Shown here piece after piece: positions 53,825 to 62,845 of a DNA stretch of 64,000 bases (positions within the stretch are counted from its first letter, which is position 1; each line of letters starts with the position of its first letter). A program made the translations under genes and the position numbers. Under the pieces are notes generated by a model, which was given only the letters and a program-made list of their open reading frames with translations, was not told the DNA's origin and did not search any database. Location: NCBI GenBank assembly GCA_033064195.1, contig JARBJD010000005.1:727992-791991 (forward strand), in the 5' to 3' direction. The DNA comes from Blattamonas nauphoetae (Eukaryota; Preaxostyla; Oxymonadida).

Positions 53825-54467
53825 ATGGTGACCCAGGTGGACTAGGTGCCCCAGGTCAAAATTTGATTTTCATTTTTGAAAAGTCCACCACTTGATGAAG
53901 TAACTCCATAGAGAATAAAAAAAATGAATTTTAAAAATTGACCTTTATTTTTGTGACCACCCAAAATTGTACCAACAAGGTCAATATCGACACGGCAAGT
54001 TCATTTATCATGTTTCTAGAGTGATCTGACAACATTATATGTACTTATGGGAATTTTCAAAATTAAGACCGATTTATTTTTTTTCGGATTTTTTTTATTT
54101 CGCATATGAAGAGTAGGTCCAAAATGTTCAAGTGTGAGACCTCGACGTAATTTCCCTTGATGCTCAGGCAAAATGGTGCCCTTGTGATTAATGCGTAAAA
54201 CTACTTGGAGGTTGTGTTGGAGACGGTGGATTTCATAAATCCGCTCCGGGGTTCATGTTGGCATCACTTAGATGTGACCGTAAATCATGCCCACCCAATG
54301 CGTATTCCTTCAAGGACTTCGCCAGTGTTAGTCATTAAGTAGGATCACGATAGCATGATCCCCAAAGGAGTATCGGGTTGTCTTATGGAAACTCTCACGA
54401 ACGTAAAATGGAACTAACCTTCACGTATTTTTGTTTTTCCTGAAGGTTCGTACAAAAATATATGTCA
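53825..54467. other. Non-coding, with a short collagen-like remnant
   Basis: Just after the stop (53,829-53,861) one frame reads G-D-P-G-G-L-G-A-P-G-Q, a short Gly-X-Y collagen-like stretch of the sort found in viral fibres, but no open frame surrounds it. The rest is AT-rich without recognised genes. The sequence around 54,200-54,300 has small inverted repeats but is not a convincing tRNA. Confidence 0.35.
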
Positions 54468-54881
54468 TCATAAGTATTCCAACATGAGATCAACCAGAAA
54501 TTCATAATACTCTTTGATTATTTTTCCATTGATTGTCTCGGTTGTTTCCATCTCAATTGATTCACCAGAACTGTCTTTGAACCAGATCTTCACTATTGAT
54601 TGTCGAGTACTTAATTCCCACTTCTTTCGCTTCGCAATCTGTTCGTTACAGAAAGCAACATAAGAATCATTGTGAGCATCAGTCTGAATCCAATCAGCAT
54701 GTATAGTGAAATTCTGAGGAATATCTTTGGAGATGACTGTTGACGAATCACCAATTTCTTCCTTCACATGAATGAGTTTACAGTCAAGGAAGTGAACATA
54801 TTTTTGATTTCGCGAATTGGTAAAATCAGGAGGAAATTGAGCAGTGTTTGAATTCTGAATAGAGAAATAACGTTTGACCAT
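54468..54881 (-). CDS. Conserved 137-aa virus-block protein, unknown
   Basis: Begins MVKRYFSIQNSNTAQFPPDF and contains the segments KYVHFLDCKLIHVKEEIGDS and AKRKKWELSTRQSIVKIWF. It ends LMLEYL with a TGA stop. No domain recognised; mixed alpha/beta composition without signal or membrane segment. The start is preceded by the T-rich motif (attttatttttgtagaaatcacaaATG), about 14 bp away. It is followed upstream on the same strand by the 560-aa capsid-like gene. A second, damaged copy occurs at 63,655-64,000 in the same orientation relative to the block, which shows it is a core gene of the element. Confidence 0.65.
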   Translation of the reverse strand: MVKRYFSIQNSNTAQFPPDFTNSRNQKYVHFLDCKLIHVKEEIGDSSTVISKDIPQNFTIHADWIQTDAHNDSYVAFCNEQIAKRKKWELSTRQSIVKIWFKDSSGESIEMETTETINGKIIKEYYEFLVDLMLEYL

Positions 54882-54912
54882 TTGTGATTTCTACAAAAAT
54901 AAAATATTCAAT

Positions 54913-56595
54913 TTAATATCCCCTCTTCCCTTCTTCGAATGCTTCTTGGAGTCGACGATCTATAACATATCGCACTCGTGGTTGTCCATTCTCAATCCAG
55001 AACAACCAATATGTAGCCTGATGTAGTGCCAAAATAGGTGGAGGAGGACCTTCTGGAGTTGAGGTGAAATATGGATCCAGAGCGCCTTGATTGATTGGTG
55101 TTCCTCTGTAGACAATGTTCACTGATTCTGCTGTCGATATACCTTCTTCACCACCTGCAATTTCACTTCGATCTGTTGGAACCATAAATGTGAAACAAGT
55201 TGCATCTGTTACTGGTCTTGTTCTCTTGTAATCTTTTCCTCTGTCGTGAAATACTCGAGTGGAACAAATTGAATGTTCAAACTCTTCTGTCGCTGAACAA
55301 CCAATGAAATCACCATTCACCATCATCATTTGATAGAACTCTGGTGATATTGTTGACATTGGGAAATTGGGAAAGTTGGATCCAAGCATTTCGAAGTGAC
55401 CAACATATTGAGGATTTCTGAAGACTGTACATTCGTTAGGTCTTTCAGGGAATAAGCACATTAGATTCATAAGATTGTTGTGTTTGATACTGATGTTTGA
55501 TCTTACTCCCATGGCATTTGCTTTTGATTGTAACGATTGTGTGTCAATTCTTTCAGCTTTCAGAACATAAAGAGTCTTCGAATATGTGTTGAAGAGAGAT
55601 TGCTTTGTTGCATCAGTGATTTGATAACCATAGCAAATCGAAGTGACTTTATCCACTGATGAAGAAAGAACAGTGGAAGTTTCTGGCGATGTAGCGATGT
55701 ATTTGACACTACCTGATGATGCCGGTTGAAAATATTGAATTCGTTGAACTGGATTCCCGATTTGTGTAAACTCTTGAGTCAATGTCGAGAAGTCTCCATC
55801 GTACATCAATTCTGTTTGGGATTGAGTTGACATAGTTGTAATCGAAATACTTGGATTTTGATCGATACTGTTTTCAAGTGTTTTCTGTACGATCGTAGAA
55901 ACTCTGATAGGACAATACACAAGTGAATCTGTTGTCAAATGAAACCTCAATCGGAGATTACCAAAGATGGAATTTGGATACTGATCGAAAGTACTTAATG
56001 GAAGCAAATTCACAAATGGAATGACCAGTGGTATCGTAAATGTGATGTTTGAAGAGAAAGCATTGACTGGACAACGATAGTATCCACACACACTTGGATC
56101 CATTCTCTGAACATTTTCCCAAAGGCTGTAACAATGCTTCATGTTGTTTTTCTCTTCATGTGACTTGAAAGTGTGATAAAGAAATGATTCGTGGATGTGA
56201 TTATTCTGGAGTGTATTGTCAATGATGATTCCTTGACTGTCGATGAGTCTCATGTCTCGAATTGCATCTGATGATGATTTAAAGCCGTAGAACATTCCAT
56301 ACATTCCAACATATTGCCCAGATGCACTAGTTGGTTTCGAATAAGGAACGGGAACTGTGAGATCGATACGCAAATGACTCTTCGAAAACTCAGTCACATC
56401 ATGACCATCATAGCACAATGGAACTTCAATCTCATCTGTAATTCTGCACGGCATAGGAGGATTTGTTGGATGAACTTCCTGAATCGAATACACATGAGGT
56501 TCTGAATCCCATTGTTTTGGCATATACGATTGCACTTCAATTTGTTCAATTGGTGTCGATGTTGGTTTGGATTGATTAGATCTGATACTTCTCAT
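54913..56595 (-). CDS. Capsid-like protein A (560 aa), paralogue of the 622-aa protein
   Basis: Soluble, strand-rich protein without signal peptide or membrane helix. It shares with the next gene an ordered set of motifs: hydrophobic strand plus FGNLRLRF (FGDLKLRV in the paralogue), QIG, CYGYQI (SAGYQI), FRNP (FHNP), TRPVTDATCF (RPIHDNTDF), a PI-x-QG-x-D-x-Y motif and PPPILA followed by a Trp-rich strand (YWLFWIENG). The size, strand pattern and gene context suit a double jelly-roll type capsid subunit of Polinton/adenovirus-like or related DNA viruses. That is inference without a search. The promoter-like T-rich stretch and ctagaaATG precede it. TAA stop. Confidence 0.55.
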   Translation of the reverse strand: MRSIRSNQSKPTSTPIEQIEVQSYMPKQWDSEPHVYSIQEVHPTNPPMPCRITDEIEVPLCYDGHDVTEFSKSHLRIDLTVPVPYSKPTSASGQYVGMYGMFYGFKSSSDAIRDMRLIDSQGIIIDNTLQNNHIHESFLYHTFKSHEEKNNMKHCYSLWENVQRMDPSVCGYYRCPVNAFSSNITFTIPLVIPFVNLLPLSTFDQYPNSIFGNLRLRFHLTTDSLVYCPIRVSTIVQKTLENSIDQNPSISITTMSTQSQTELMYDGDFSTLTQEFTQIGNPVQRIQYFQPASSGSVKYIATSPETSTVLSSSVDKVTSICYGYQITDATKQSLFNTYSKTLYVLKAERIDTQSLQSKANAMGVRSNISIKHNNLMNLMCLFPERPNECTVFRNPQYVGHFEMLGSNFPNFPMSTISPEFYQMMMVNGDFIGCSATEEFEHSICSTRVFHDRGKDYKRTRPVTDATCFTFMVPTDRSEIAGGEEGISTAESVNIVYRGTPINQGALDPYFTSTPEGPPPPILALHQATYWLFWIENGQPRVRYVIDRRLQEAFEEGKRGY

Positions 56596-56641
56596 TTCTA
56601 GAAAAATAAAAAATACAATTGCATTATTTTCTTTGACAGTT

Positions 56642-58510
56642 TTAGGATTTCATTATTCCAAGTTCCTTGTGGAGTGCTTTCAATGTGTGATTTGGATAGT
56701 ATTCAACAATAGGTATATCATTGCTGAATCGTAATACCCACCATGTTGTTGCAGTAGTCGCTAGAATCGGTGCTGGAGGATGCGTAAATGTTGTCATGTC
56801 AACACCCTTTTGACTTGGATCGAGAACATTATAGTATATGTCAATTCCACCTTGGTAAATCGGATTGGATCTCAATGTGACTGGAATATTCTGACCTCTG
56901 GAACGAATGGAATCATTACAGTTTGTTGGACATCCACTTCTCTGTGTTGAAAAGCATAAAAGGAAGTCAGTATTGTCATGAATTGGTCGCACTCTTGTCA
57001 TTTTTTCTCCAGTATATGGTCCATCACCTTCGAGCTGTTCTTCAACAAGAGAATCTGTGAATGATCGCTCCAAATCATCAGGAATAGTCAGGTATGAATC
57101 AAGATTGAGAGTTGACAAAGCAAACTGATAGAAGCGAGCTCCAATCGTTGATGTCCAGTTATCTGGATAGTATTTGTCGAGGAGATGCACACGAAGATCT
57201 TTCTGCATTGGATTGTGGAAACAAGTGACTTCATTATCGTAGTGACGGAAGAGGAGCATACTATCCTTGGCATTAACGAGAACCATTTGCTGTGTACAAT
57301 CAATACTTGTTGCCGTTGGTGTCTTCTGAAATGGATAGAACGATATCTTTTCTGCTGGAATTGTTCCTGGACGATCCTGATACATCTTCTTCAGATTCTC
57401 TTTCGCAATTTCTTTTATTTGATATCCAGCACTCATGCAATACACATCATCAACGCGATAATCGATAATGTTCAACGAAATATACTGATCCACAAATTCT
57501 GGTTCTTTTGTAACTGTTCCTGCTGAATTATTGTAAATGTCTTGAGTCACTGCTGATATCCTAAATGATTGGCCAATCTGAACAAAATTCTTGGTGCAGT
57601 TTGCTAGTAGAGAGTGGAAAAACCATGGACGATGTTGGTGACAGTCAGCAATTGCACGATGAATTGGTGGTCTTGTTACGCCAACATTAAAGAAGGATGA
57701 AAGTGTATTCTTCAAAGTGAGTTCAGGATTTACTGGACAACAAACAAATGCATCCTCATTAATGTACACACGTAATTTCAAATCACCAAAGAGACATCTT
57801 GGATAGTCAGTCATCCCTGAGAAAATCAGAAGATCTTCAAGATTAATCGACACACGAATTGGCACATCGATTGTGTCAATGAAAGCACCTGCTTGTGAAA
57901 CTGTAGTGAAAGATGATATTGGAATATAGACACCAGCAACAGATTCATCATGCTTCCAACCATTTTCCCAAGGAGTGTGCGAGTGTTTTCGATTCTCCAA
58001 TTGACTCTTTGGCTTGATCATATTGTAGATGTGAGACTCCATTGACACGTCATTAGTTGTTGTGCTTATGATTCTTTGATTGTTGTGAAGAACAGTAAAT
58101 CTACTGAAGATCGATGCCGAATGCTTAAGTCCTACGAACATAAATATTCTTTCATTAGAGTATGATCCAACTTTGTCTGGGATAATGTTCCAATTGTTGA
58201 CTTTCAAAGTGGTTGTGATTGTGAACGGAATAAAGGAATCATCAATTTGGCAAATGTCTTGACTACCAGTCAATGGAATGATTATCTCTTGTCCTCTGTA
58301 GAATCGTGCATTCTCTGATGGTTTCAATTCTTGAATAGAAGTACTGTGTGCGCCATCATTCAGAAGATAATTAACATGGTGTTCAGACATTAGTTGCTGT
58401 TGGATTTGACCAATGTCATCTCTGGTGTACTTAATTGATCCTGTACTATTGCCAGTTAACGTTGAGGCTCCATGTCTTTTGTTTGTCAGATGTGTTAAAT
58501 GCGAGTTCAT
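56642..58510 (-). CDS. Capsid-like protein B (622 aa)
   Basis: Begins MNSHLTHLTNKRHGASTLTG. It follows the same motif order as the 560-aa protein: PISSFTTVSQ with a strand-rich stretch, YPRCLFGDLKLRVYIN, FVQIGQSFRI, CMSAGYQIKE, CFHNPMQKD, RVRPIHDNTDF, NPIYQGGIDIYY and PPAPILATTATTWWVLRF. The two proteins are therefore ancient paralogues, encoded back to back with 46 bp between them. Two related coat subunits could form a mixed capsid, or one could be a major and the other a minor or penton-like subunit; this cannot be settled from sequence alone. Start context ttttttatttttgataaaATG. TAA stop. Confidence 0.55.
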   Translation of the reverse strand: MNSHLTHLTNKRHGASTLTGNSTGSIKYTRDDIGQIQQQLMSEHHVNYLLNDGAHSTSIQELKPSENARFYRGQEIIIPLTGSQDICQIDDSFIPFTITTTLKVNNWNIIPDKVGSYSNERIFMFVGLKHSASIFSRFTVLHNNQRIISTTTNDVSMESHIYNMIKPKSQLENRKHSHTPWENGWKHDESVAGVYIPISSFTTVSQAGAFIDTIDVPIRVSINLEDLLIFSGMTDYPRCLFGDLKLRVYINEDAFVCCPVNPELTLKNTLSSFFNVGVTRPPIHRAIADCHQHRPWFFHSLLANCTKNFVQIGQSFRISAVTQDIYNNSAGTVTKEPEFVDQYISLNIIDYRVDDVYCMSAGYQIKEIAKENLKKMYQDRPGTIPAEKISFYPFQKTPTATSIDCTQQMVLVNAKDSMLLFRHYDNEVTCFHNPMQKDLRVHLLDKYYPDNWTSTIGARFYQFALSTLNLDSYLTIPDDLERSFTDSLVEEQLEGDGPYTGEKMTRVRPIHDNTDFLLCFSTQRSGCPTNCNDSIRSRGQNIPVTLRSNPIYQGGIDIYYNVLDPSQKGVDMTTFTHPPAPILATTATTWWVLRFSNDIPIVEYYPNHTLKALHKELGIMKS

Positions 58511-58538
58511 TTTATCAAAAATAAAAAAACAATATTGC

Positions 58539-58841
58539 TTATTTCTTTTTCAGTTTCTTCTTCTTCGCTTTCGGCTTCAGCTTTTCTTCAAGTCTCAGTA
58601 TTTCGTCTCTGAGTTTATTCGCTAGTGCACTGTTTCCTTCATTGATTGCTTGCTCAAATTGTGCCATCTTTTCTGCATGGATTTGCTGATCCGATTTCAC
58701 ATCTGGGATCATCTCAACACCTGTCTGTGCAATCTTGGAAATCACTGGTCCTACAAAGGGAATAAGATTCAGAAATGGAGCCCCAACTCTGAGTATGTTT
58801 TTGCCAACTGCTGCTAATTTTGATAACCAACCTGGTGCCAT
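58539..58841 (-). CDS. Small amphipathic/basic virion-type protein (100 aa)
   Basis: N-terminal third: amphipathic and hydrophobic (WLSKLAAVGKNILRVGAPFL, then NLIPFVGPVISKIAQTG). Middle: charged helix likely to coil (HAEKMAQFEQAINEGNSALA). C terminus: ten residues nearly all lysine (KAKKKKLKKK), a nuclear-localisation or DNA-binding type tail. This layout resembles small internal or membrane-active capsid proteins (protein VI/pre-VI-like) of adeno- and Polinton-like viruses; inference only. Start follows ttttattttccttaaATG, with TAA of the preceding gene directly abutting the ATG. TAA stop at 58,539. Confidence 0.6.
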   Translation of the reverse strand: MAPGWLSKLAAVGKNILRVGAPFLNLIPFVGPVISKIAQTGVEMIPDVKSDQQIHAEKMAQFEQAINEGNSALANKLRDEILRLEEKLKPKAKKKKLKKK

Positions 58842-59187
58842 TTAAGGAAAATAAAAATATTTGATCATTTGTGTATTATTCGCCTTTGAATTGAATGTTG
58901 GAATTGGACGAGAGCGGCATTTCATCATTGAGTACCGAGCATTTCGTGGAGGTTCATACTCAATCATTTGTGGATTTTGTGAACGATTGATCGCTTTATT
59001 CTGTTGATACGAATCCATCATCCCTCCTAATCCACTAAGAATTCCTCCTGCTGTTTGTCCGAATTTACTGTTCGTTTGAGAGAGTAATCCACCACCAACT
59101 TGAAGTAATGTTGGAGCTAAAGGTTTGATGAATTGAAAGAATTGTTTTCCGGTATTTTTTGAGTTTGTTGAAACTTCCTGGTGCCAT
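58842..59187 (-). pseudogene. Second small virion-type protein, frameshifted
   Basis: The ATG at 59,187 (MAPGSFNKLK, the same MAPG start as the next small protein) follows the usual ttttttatttttacagaaATG motif. Its frame dies after ~40 codons. From the A6 run near 59,155-59,160 the +1 frame is open for ~100 codons: GKQFFQFIKPLAPTLLQVGG, GGILSGLGGMMDSYQQNK and MIEYEPPRNARYSMMKC. It stops at the TAA (58,844-58,842) touching the downstream ATG. The Gly-rich hydrophobic segment suggests a membrane-active or scaffold-like virion protein. The lesion may be a real frameshift, programmed slippage on A6, or a homopolymer read error. Confidence 0.55.
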
Positions 59188-59257
59188 TTCTGTAAAAATA
59201 AAAAATCAATTCATTTATATTTTTAGCGAGGAAATAATCTCATGAGAGACTTCTGCC

Positions 59258-59506
59258 CTAACGGGGTATTGCTTTGGTGAGAGAGATACCACATTTGAGA
59301 ATTGTGTTGTATGCTTCATTGTAGGCAATACTCATGTCTTTTCCTCCAACAAGGATCTTGAATATGGTTCTAAACACTGGGAGAGCATTAATGCATGAAC
59401 ATTTTGTTGACAAATCATCAAGTTCAATCACCACATCGTTGATCAGTAGTATAGTAGACGATTTGGGAACCAGATTGAAATAGTCATTGAAATCAGAAAC
59501 GAAAAG
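59258..59506 (-). pseudogene. C-terminal remnant of an unidentified virus-block gene
   Basis: An 83-codon frame without an N-terminal start is preceded by a TGA. It reads for example SDFNDYFNLVPKSSTILLIN, ELDDLSTKCSCINALPVFRT and AYNEAYNTILKCGISLTKA, and stops at TAG 59,260-59,258. It keeps coding character but has no promoter motif, so it looks like the 3' end of a gene whose 5' part was lost by deletion next to the non-coding region. Family not recognised. Confidence 0.4.
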
Positions 59507-62500
59507 TCAATTCCAATTGACCATTTCTAAATCTTGTATTAAAAGGAATTTAGGCCATTTCAATGATGCCAATATTTGACCTAAATTCCAGAAATATGTC
59601 CAATATTTTGACCTCATTTTAAGCGTCAATTTTGAAGCAAATTTTTGTCATAATCCAAAAATGTTGTCACTTTTTTCGATGTTTTTTCACTTTTGAACTC
59701 GAACAAAGTGAATCCAACTTGAGAACCACTTCGAAAAAAATCGAAAAAATTCTAAAATGTCGGGGACGATGTGAGTCGTCGATCAAAACAATTCTGATGA
59801 AAATCGGTTGAGAATTCGTGGAGCTACGTACCGAACTGTGGTCAAAAAGTGACCAAAAGTCGATTTTCAGATTTCGCTACTAACCACTACTTTATGTCTC
59901 AAAACCACCTCAAACATCTTCTAAAATTACAAAATCGATTTTGAAAGGTGAGAGTCGCGATAAAAACACTTTTGGAAAAAATGTTTGATCCGACCCATTG
60001 AGGATTTTACGAGTCGAATTTTTCGAGATACGGTATGGACCCTGTCTTCCATCATCTTTCGCTCAGGAATCGTCCTCTTATGACGCCTTTTGTGTTAGAT
60101 CGGATAAGAACGCCTTCTGGCGACTTTAGGTATGAACCTTTTCACGTCACGATCCTTCGGACACTTTTTGCCAATTTTCATTTTTAACGCTAGATCTTCT
60201 AAATTCTTCGCATTCGCGTCCTAGCGACGCTTTTTGAGATTTCCTGTTTTCCCACTTCATTAGTCCTCTTTTTGCACACACCTTTGATTCACCACATTTT
60301 CACCTCACTTTCAGTCACCGTCATTTTGTATGTGTTTTCACATATCATCCTCCCTTTCTCACGTTCTGAGGAGGGAGTGGCTGAATTTTTAACACTTTGT
60401 TCGGTACTTTTTCTATAAAGTTGATTTTACGTCTTTTTCCCCATATCTTGTCCGTATGTTTGTTTTAACAAAACTCATTTCAGCATATTGTATCACTCAT
60501 CTTCTTTGTTCCATTTCACCACTTATCCGTTCATAAGACACTCTCATTTACCTCATTTCACAACCCTTTTTCCGTCGTTCACACCTCACGCGCACATCAT
60601 TATGTCTTCATTGTTTTGACTTTTTGCTTAATTTGACAAAAGAGATTGAAACAAGGTACAATGAAGTGAGCAAGTACAATAGTGAATGGTGAAGTGGATG
60701 AAGTGAGAATTGAGGTACACTAATGTGTTTTATGAACGCGTTCATCGAAATTTCGCATAAAAAGAGCAAACAAAAGTGAATGAAGTGAGAATCAAGCGAT
60801 AAAGTGAAGTGAGGAACGAAAGAAACGAGAAGATCAAAACCAACGAGATCCTGGTTCAGAAATGAGTTTTATGAACGCGTGAATCGAAATTTCACAAACA
60901 AAGAGCAAACAAAAGTGAATGAAGTGGCAATCAAACAATAAAGTGAAGTGAGGGACGAAAGAAACGAGGAGAGTAAAAAACGACGAGATCAAGGTTACAA
61001 AATGATTTTTATGCGCGAACGAAACCAATGTAGTCTAATCCATGTGAACTGAGTTTAGAAAAACATACTTGTGAATCTTAAAACATAATTGGAGAATTGA
61101 TATTGAGCGGGCACTGTGGATTGTTTCTATTGTGTTCATAATTGAATTTTAGAATTAGATAAATAAAAAACAAGAGAATACCAGTTTAGTTCCAGTTGTG
61201 AGACATCCTTTGCGACCATAAACAGCAATGCTTCACTCGATTGGATGGTCACTCTTCAGTCCGCTTTATCTGGTACACAAATTGATTTTAAGAAAGAATG
61301 AATGTGGAAACAGAGGATACCAATTTCAATCCTTCAGTGACACATTCTTTCGAATTCTAAAACACCATACTGTACCTCAGATGTGAGGATCATTGACATC
61401 GAGTTAACTATGGGTTTTAAAAAGTGAACTAATCAAAAAACGTGAGCATACCAGGTTCATTTCGGTAATGCCACATTCTGTGAACGATAAAGCGCGATCG
61501 TGTACCCAATTCGAAGGTGACTGTTTTGATCGTTTCGATCTGGTACACTACTTGTTTTTAGGAAAGAATGAGCAAAGAAAGTGAACAAACCGGTTAATCT
61601 CCAGTCGGATCCACATTGATCAGAGCCTAAAACACCGTGCTGTACCTGAATGAAGAAGACTGAAAAGAGCAAAATTGAGTCCGAGAATGAGTTTTATCAA
61701 AAGAGAAGAGTTAAAATGAGAAAGTCAAAAGAGGGAGAACATGAATTCAAGGTCAATAGAAAGTAAAACAAAGCGGCGTACCTTCTGAATCAAAATCGAC
61801 GATCGATCGAGAAATTTCGAGCACCAAAAAGTTGATCAAAAATTTTAGAACTCATGTTCAACTTTAATTTTTGAAAAAAGTGAGAGACAATGAAGAGAAA
61901 ATAAGAATGAAGTGACAATGAAAATCCAAGAGTGAAGTGGAGAGAGAAAAAGAGAAGACAAAAGGTGAAGTGAAAATGACGGTACAAGAATGAGTCTTAG
62001 GAAAAGATTAAACAAAAAAGAGAACAAACAAGTAAAAATTCTTCGGTGAAACACACTTTCGAGAAGGAAGAGGTGATAGTCCGTCGGAGTCGAGATGATC
62101 AGTTGGTGAGAGGTCAGAAAAGAAATTTAAAAAGAGATGATCAAAAAAGAAGAGCAAACAAGTTAATTGTCGAGAGAGAAACATCCTATCAAGAGCTAAG
62201 AAGCAGCGGTCGACCAGATCTGAAGGTCACTTTTCGGTTCGATCAGCGTTGGTACGAGAATGTGTTTTAGGAAATAATGAATTCAAAAATGGAGCAAACC
62301 TGTTCAAAACAAGTCGGGAATGAAACCACCGTTCATAAAACAATGTGATGTACCTAAATGAGAGAGACAGAAAAAAGTGAATGATCGAGAACGAGAAAGT
62401 GATGGTGAAAAAGAAGAGAGAACAAATGTGAAACTAGAAAGCGTGACACACCTAAATCAAACGGTAAAGAGACGTCGGGAACGAGATGAGAGGATCATGT

Positions 62501-62632
62501 CCCATTGAAGTACTTTCTCCGATCAAACAAGACTGATCGAACCCATCGATGACAGGATCGAAGTCTCGGAAGATCACCAACGATAAAATCACGAATGAAA
62601 ATTTATTTTTTGAATTTTTTAATTTGTATTAA
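59507..62632. other. 3.1-kb non-coding, repeat-bearing region of the virus-like block
   Basis: No supported gene. From about 60,200 to 60,630 the plus strand is pyrimidine-rich (tttcacctcac, cttcattagtcc). From about 60,640 to 62,450 it is purine-rich (gtgaatgaagtgag, aagtgaagtgagg). The strand switch is near 60,640. The right half contains tandem and degenerate repeats, including recurring ...aaaacaccRtRctgtacctgaatga-type units near 61,365, 61,630 and 62,335. This could be an origin, fused terminal repeats, or a dead stretch of the element. Confidence 0.5.
60731..61009. repeat. Tandem ~139-bp repeat, two units
   Basis: Units begin tatgaacgcg at 60,731 and 60,870, and a third start (tatgcgcgaacg) at about 61,009. 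Both share gagcaaacaaaagtgaatga, the tract aaagtgaagtgagg(a/g)acgaa, and gaaacgag. Several substitutions and small indels separate them, so the duplication is not very recent. Confidence 0.7.
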
Positions 62633-62845
62633 ATGAATCCAACTGCGATGTACAACGAAAGACGTCGAGTATGTTCAGAACAAGCATTAATTGAATCAAT
62701 GAAAGAAGAGAACTGTTCGCTAGTCTCTGAGTATGTCAGAAATAATGTGCCGGTGACGTATGTTCATGAGGGAGTTGAACTTTTTATTTTCAATGAAAGA
62801 GCAAACAGAAATGAATCGACAAAAATACAATTCACAAATGATTGA
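62633..62845 (+). CDS. Small ENC-L-EY-repeat protein (70 aa), overlaps S74 gene
   Basis: MNPTAMYNERRRVCSEQALI is followed by ESMKEENCSLVSEYVRNNVP and VTYVHEGVELFIF, one copy of the repeat found twice in the 220-aa protein at 53,162. It has the full promoter motif (attttttaatttgtattaaATG). It ends at TGA 62,843-62,845, overlapping the S74 gene start by about 50 bp in another frame. It could be a complete small protein or the front part of a formerly longer one. Confidence 0.5.
   Translation: MNPTAMYNERRRVCSEQALIESMKEENCSLVSEYVRNNVPVTYVHEGVELFIFNERANRNESTKIQFTND

Larger units (their letters stand above)
53130..62795. promoter_or_regulatory. Recurrent T-rich start motif of the virus-like block (8 sites)
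   Basis: Directly before each viral-type ATG there is T4-6-A-T4-5 followed by 2-14 nt and the start codon: 53,162 (+), 54,881, 56,595, 58,510, 58,841 and 59,187 (all minus), 62,633 (+) and 62,793 (+). Five of the eight have an A triplet immediately before ATG preceded by T or G (ttaaATG, ataaaATG, agaaATG). The host-type genes in the window lack it. It implies extremely short leaders and promoter recognition distinct from the giant surface genes. Confidence 0.65.

Noticed and set aside
54200-54300. Possible tRNA-like folding around ggtggatttcataaatccgc and ggttcatgttgg
   Set aside because: No consistent acceptor stem or conserved D- and T-loop positions; spacing is wrong.
60731-61640. CRISPR-like or satellite array
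   Set aside because: Repeat units are few, degenerate and unevenly spaced, with no constant short repeat and unique spacers.
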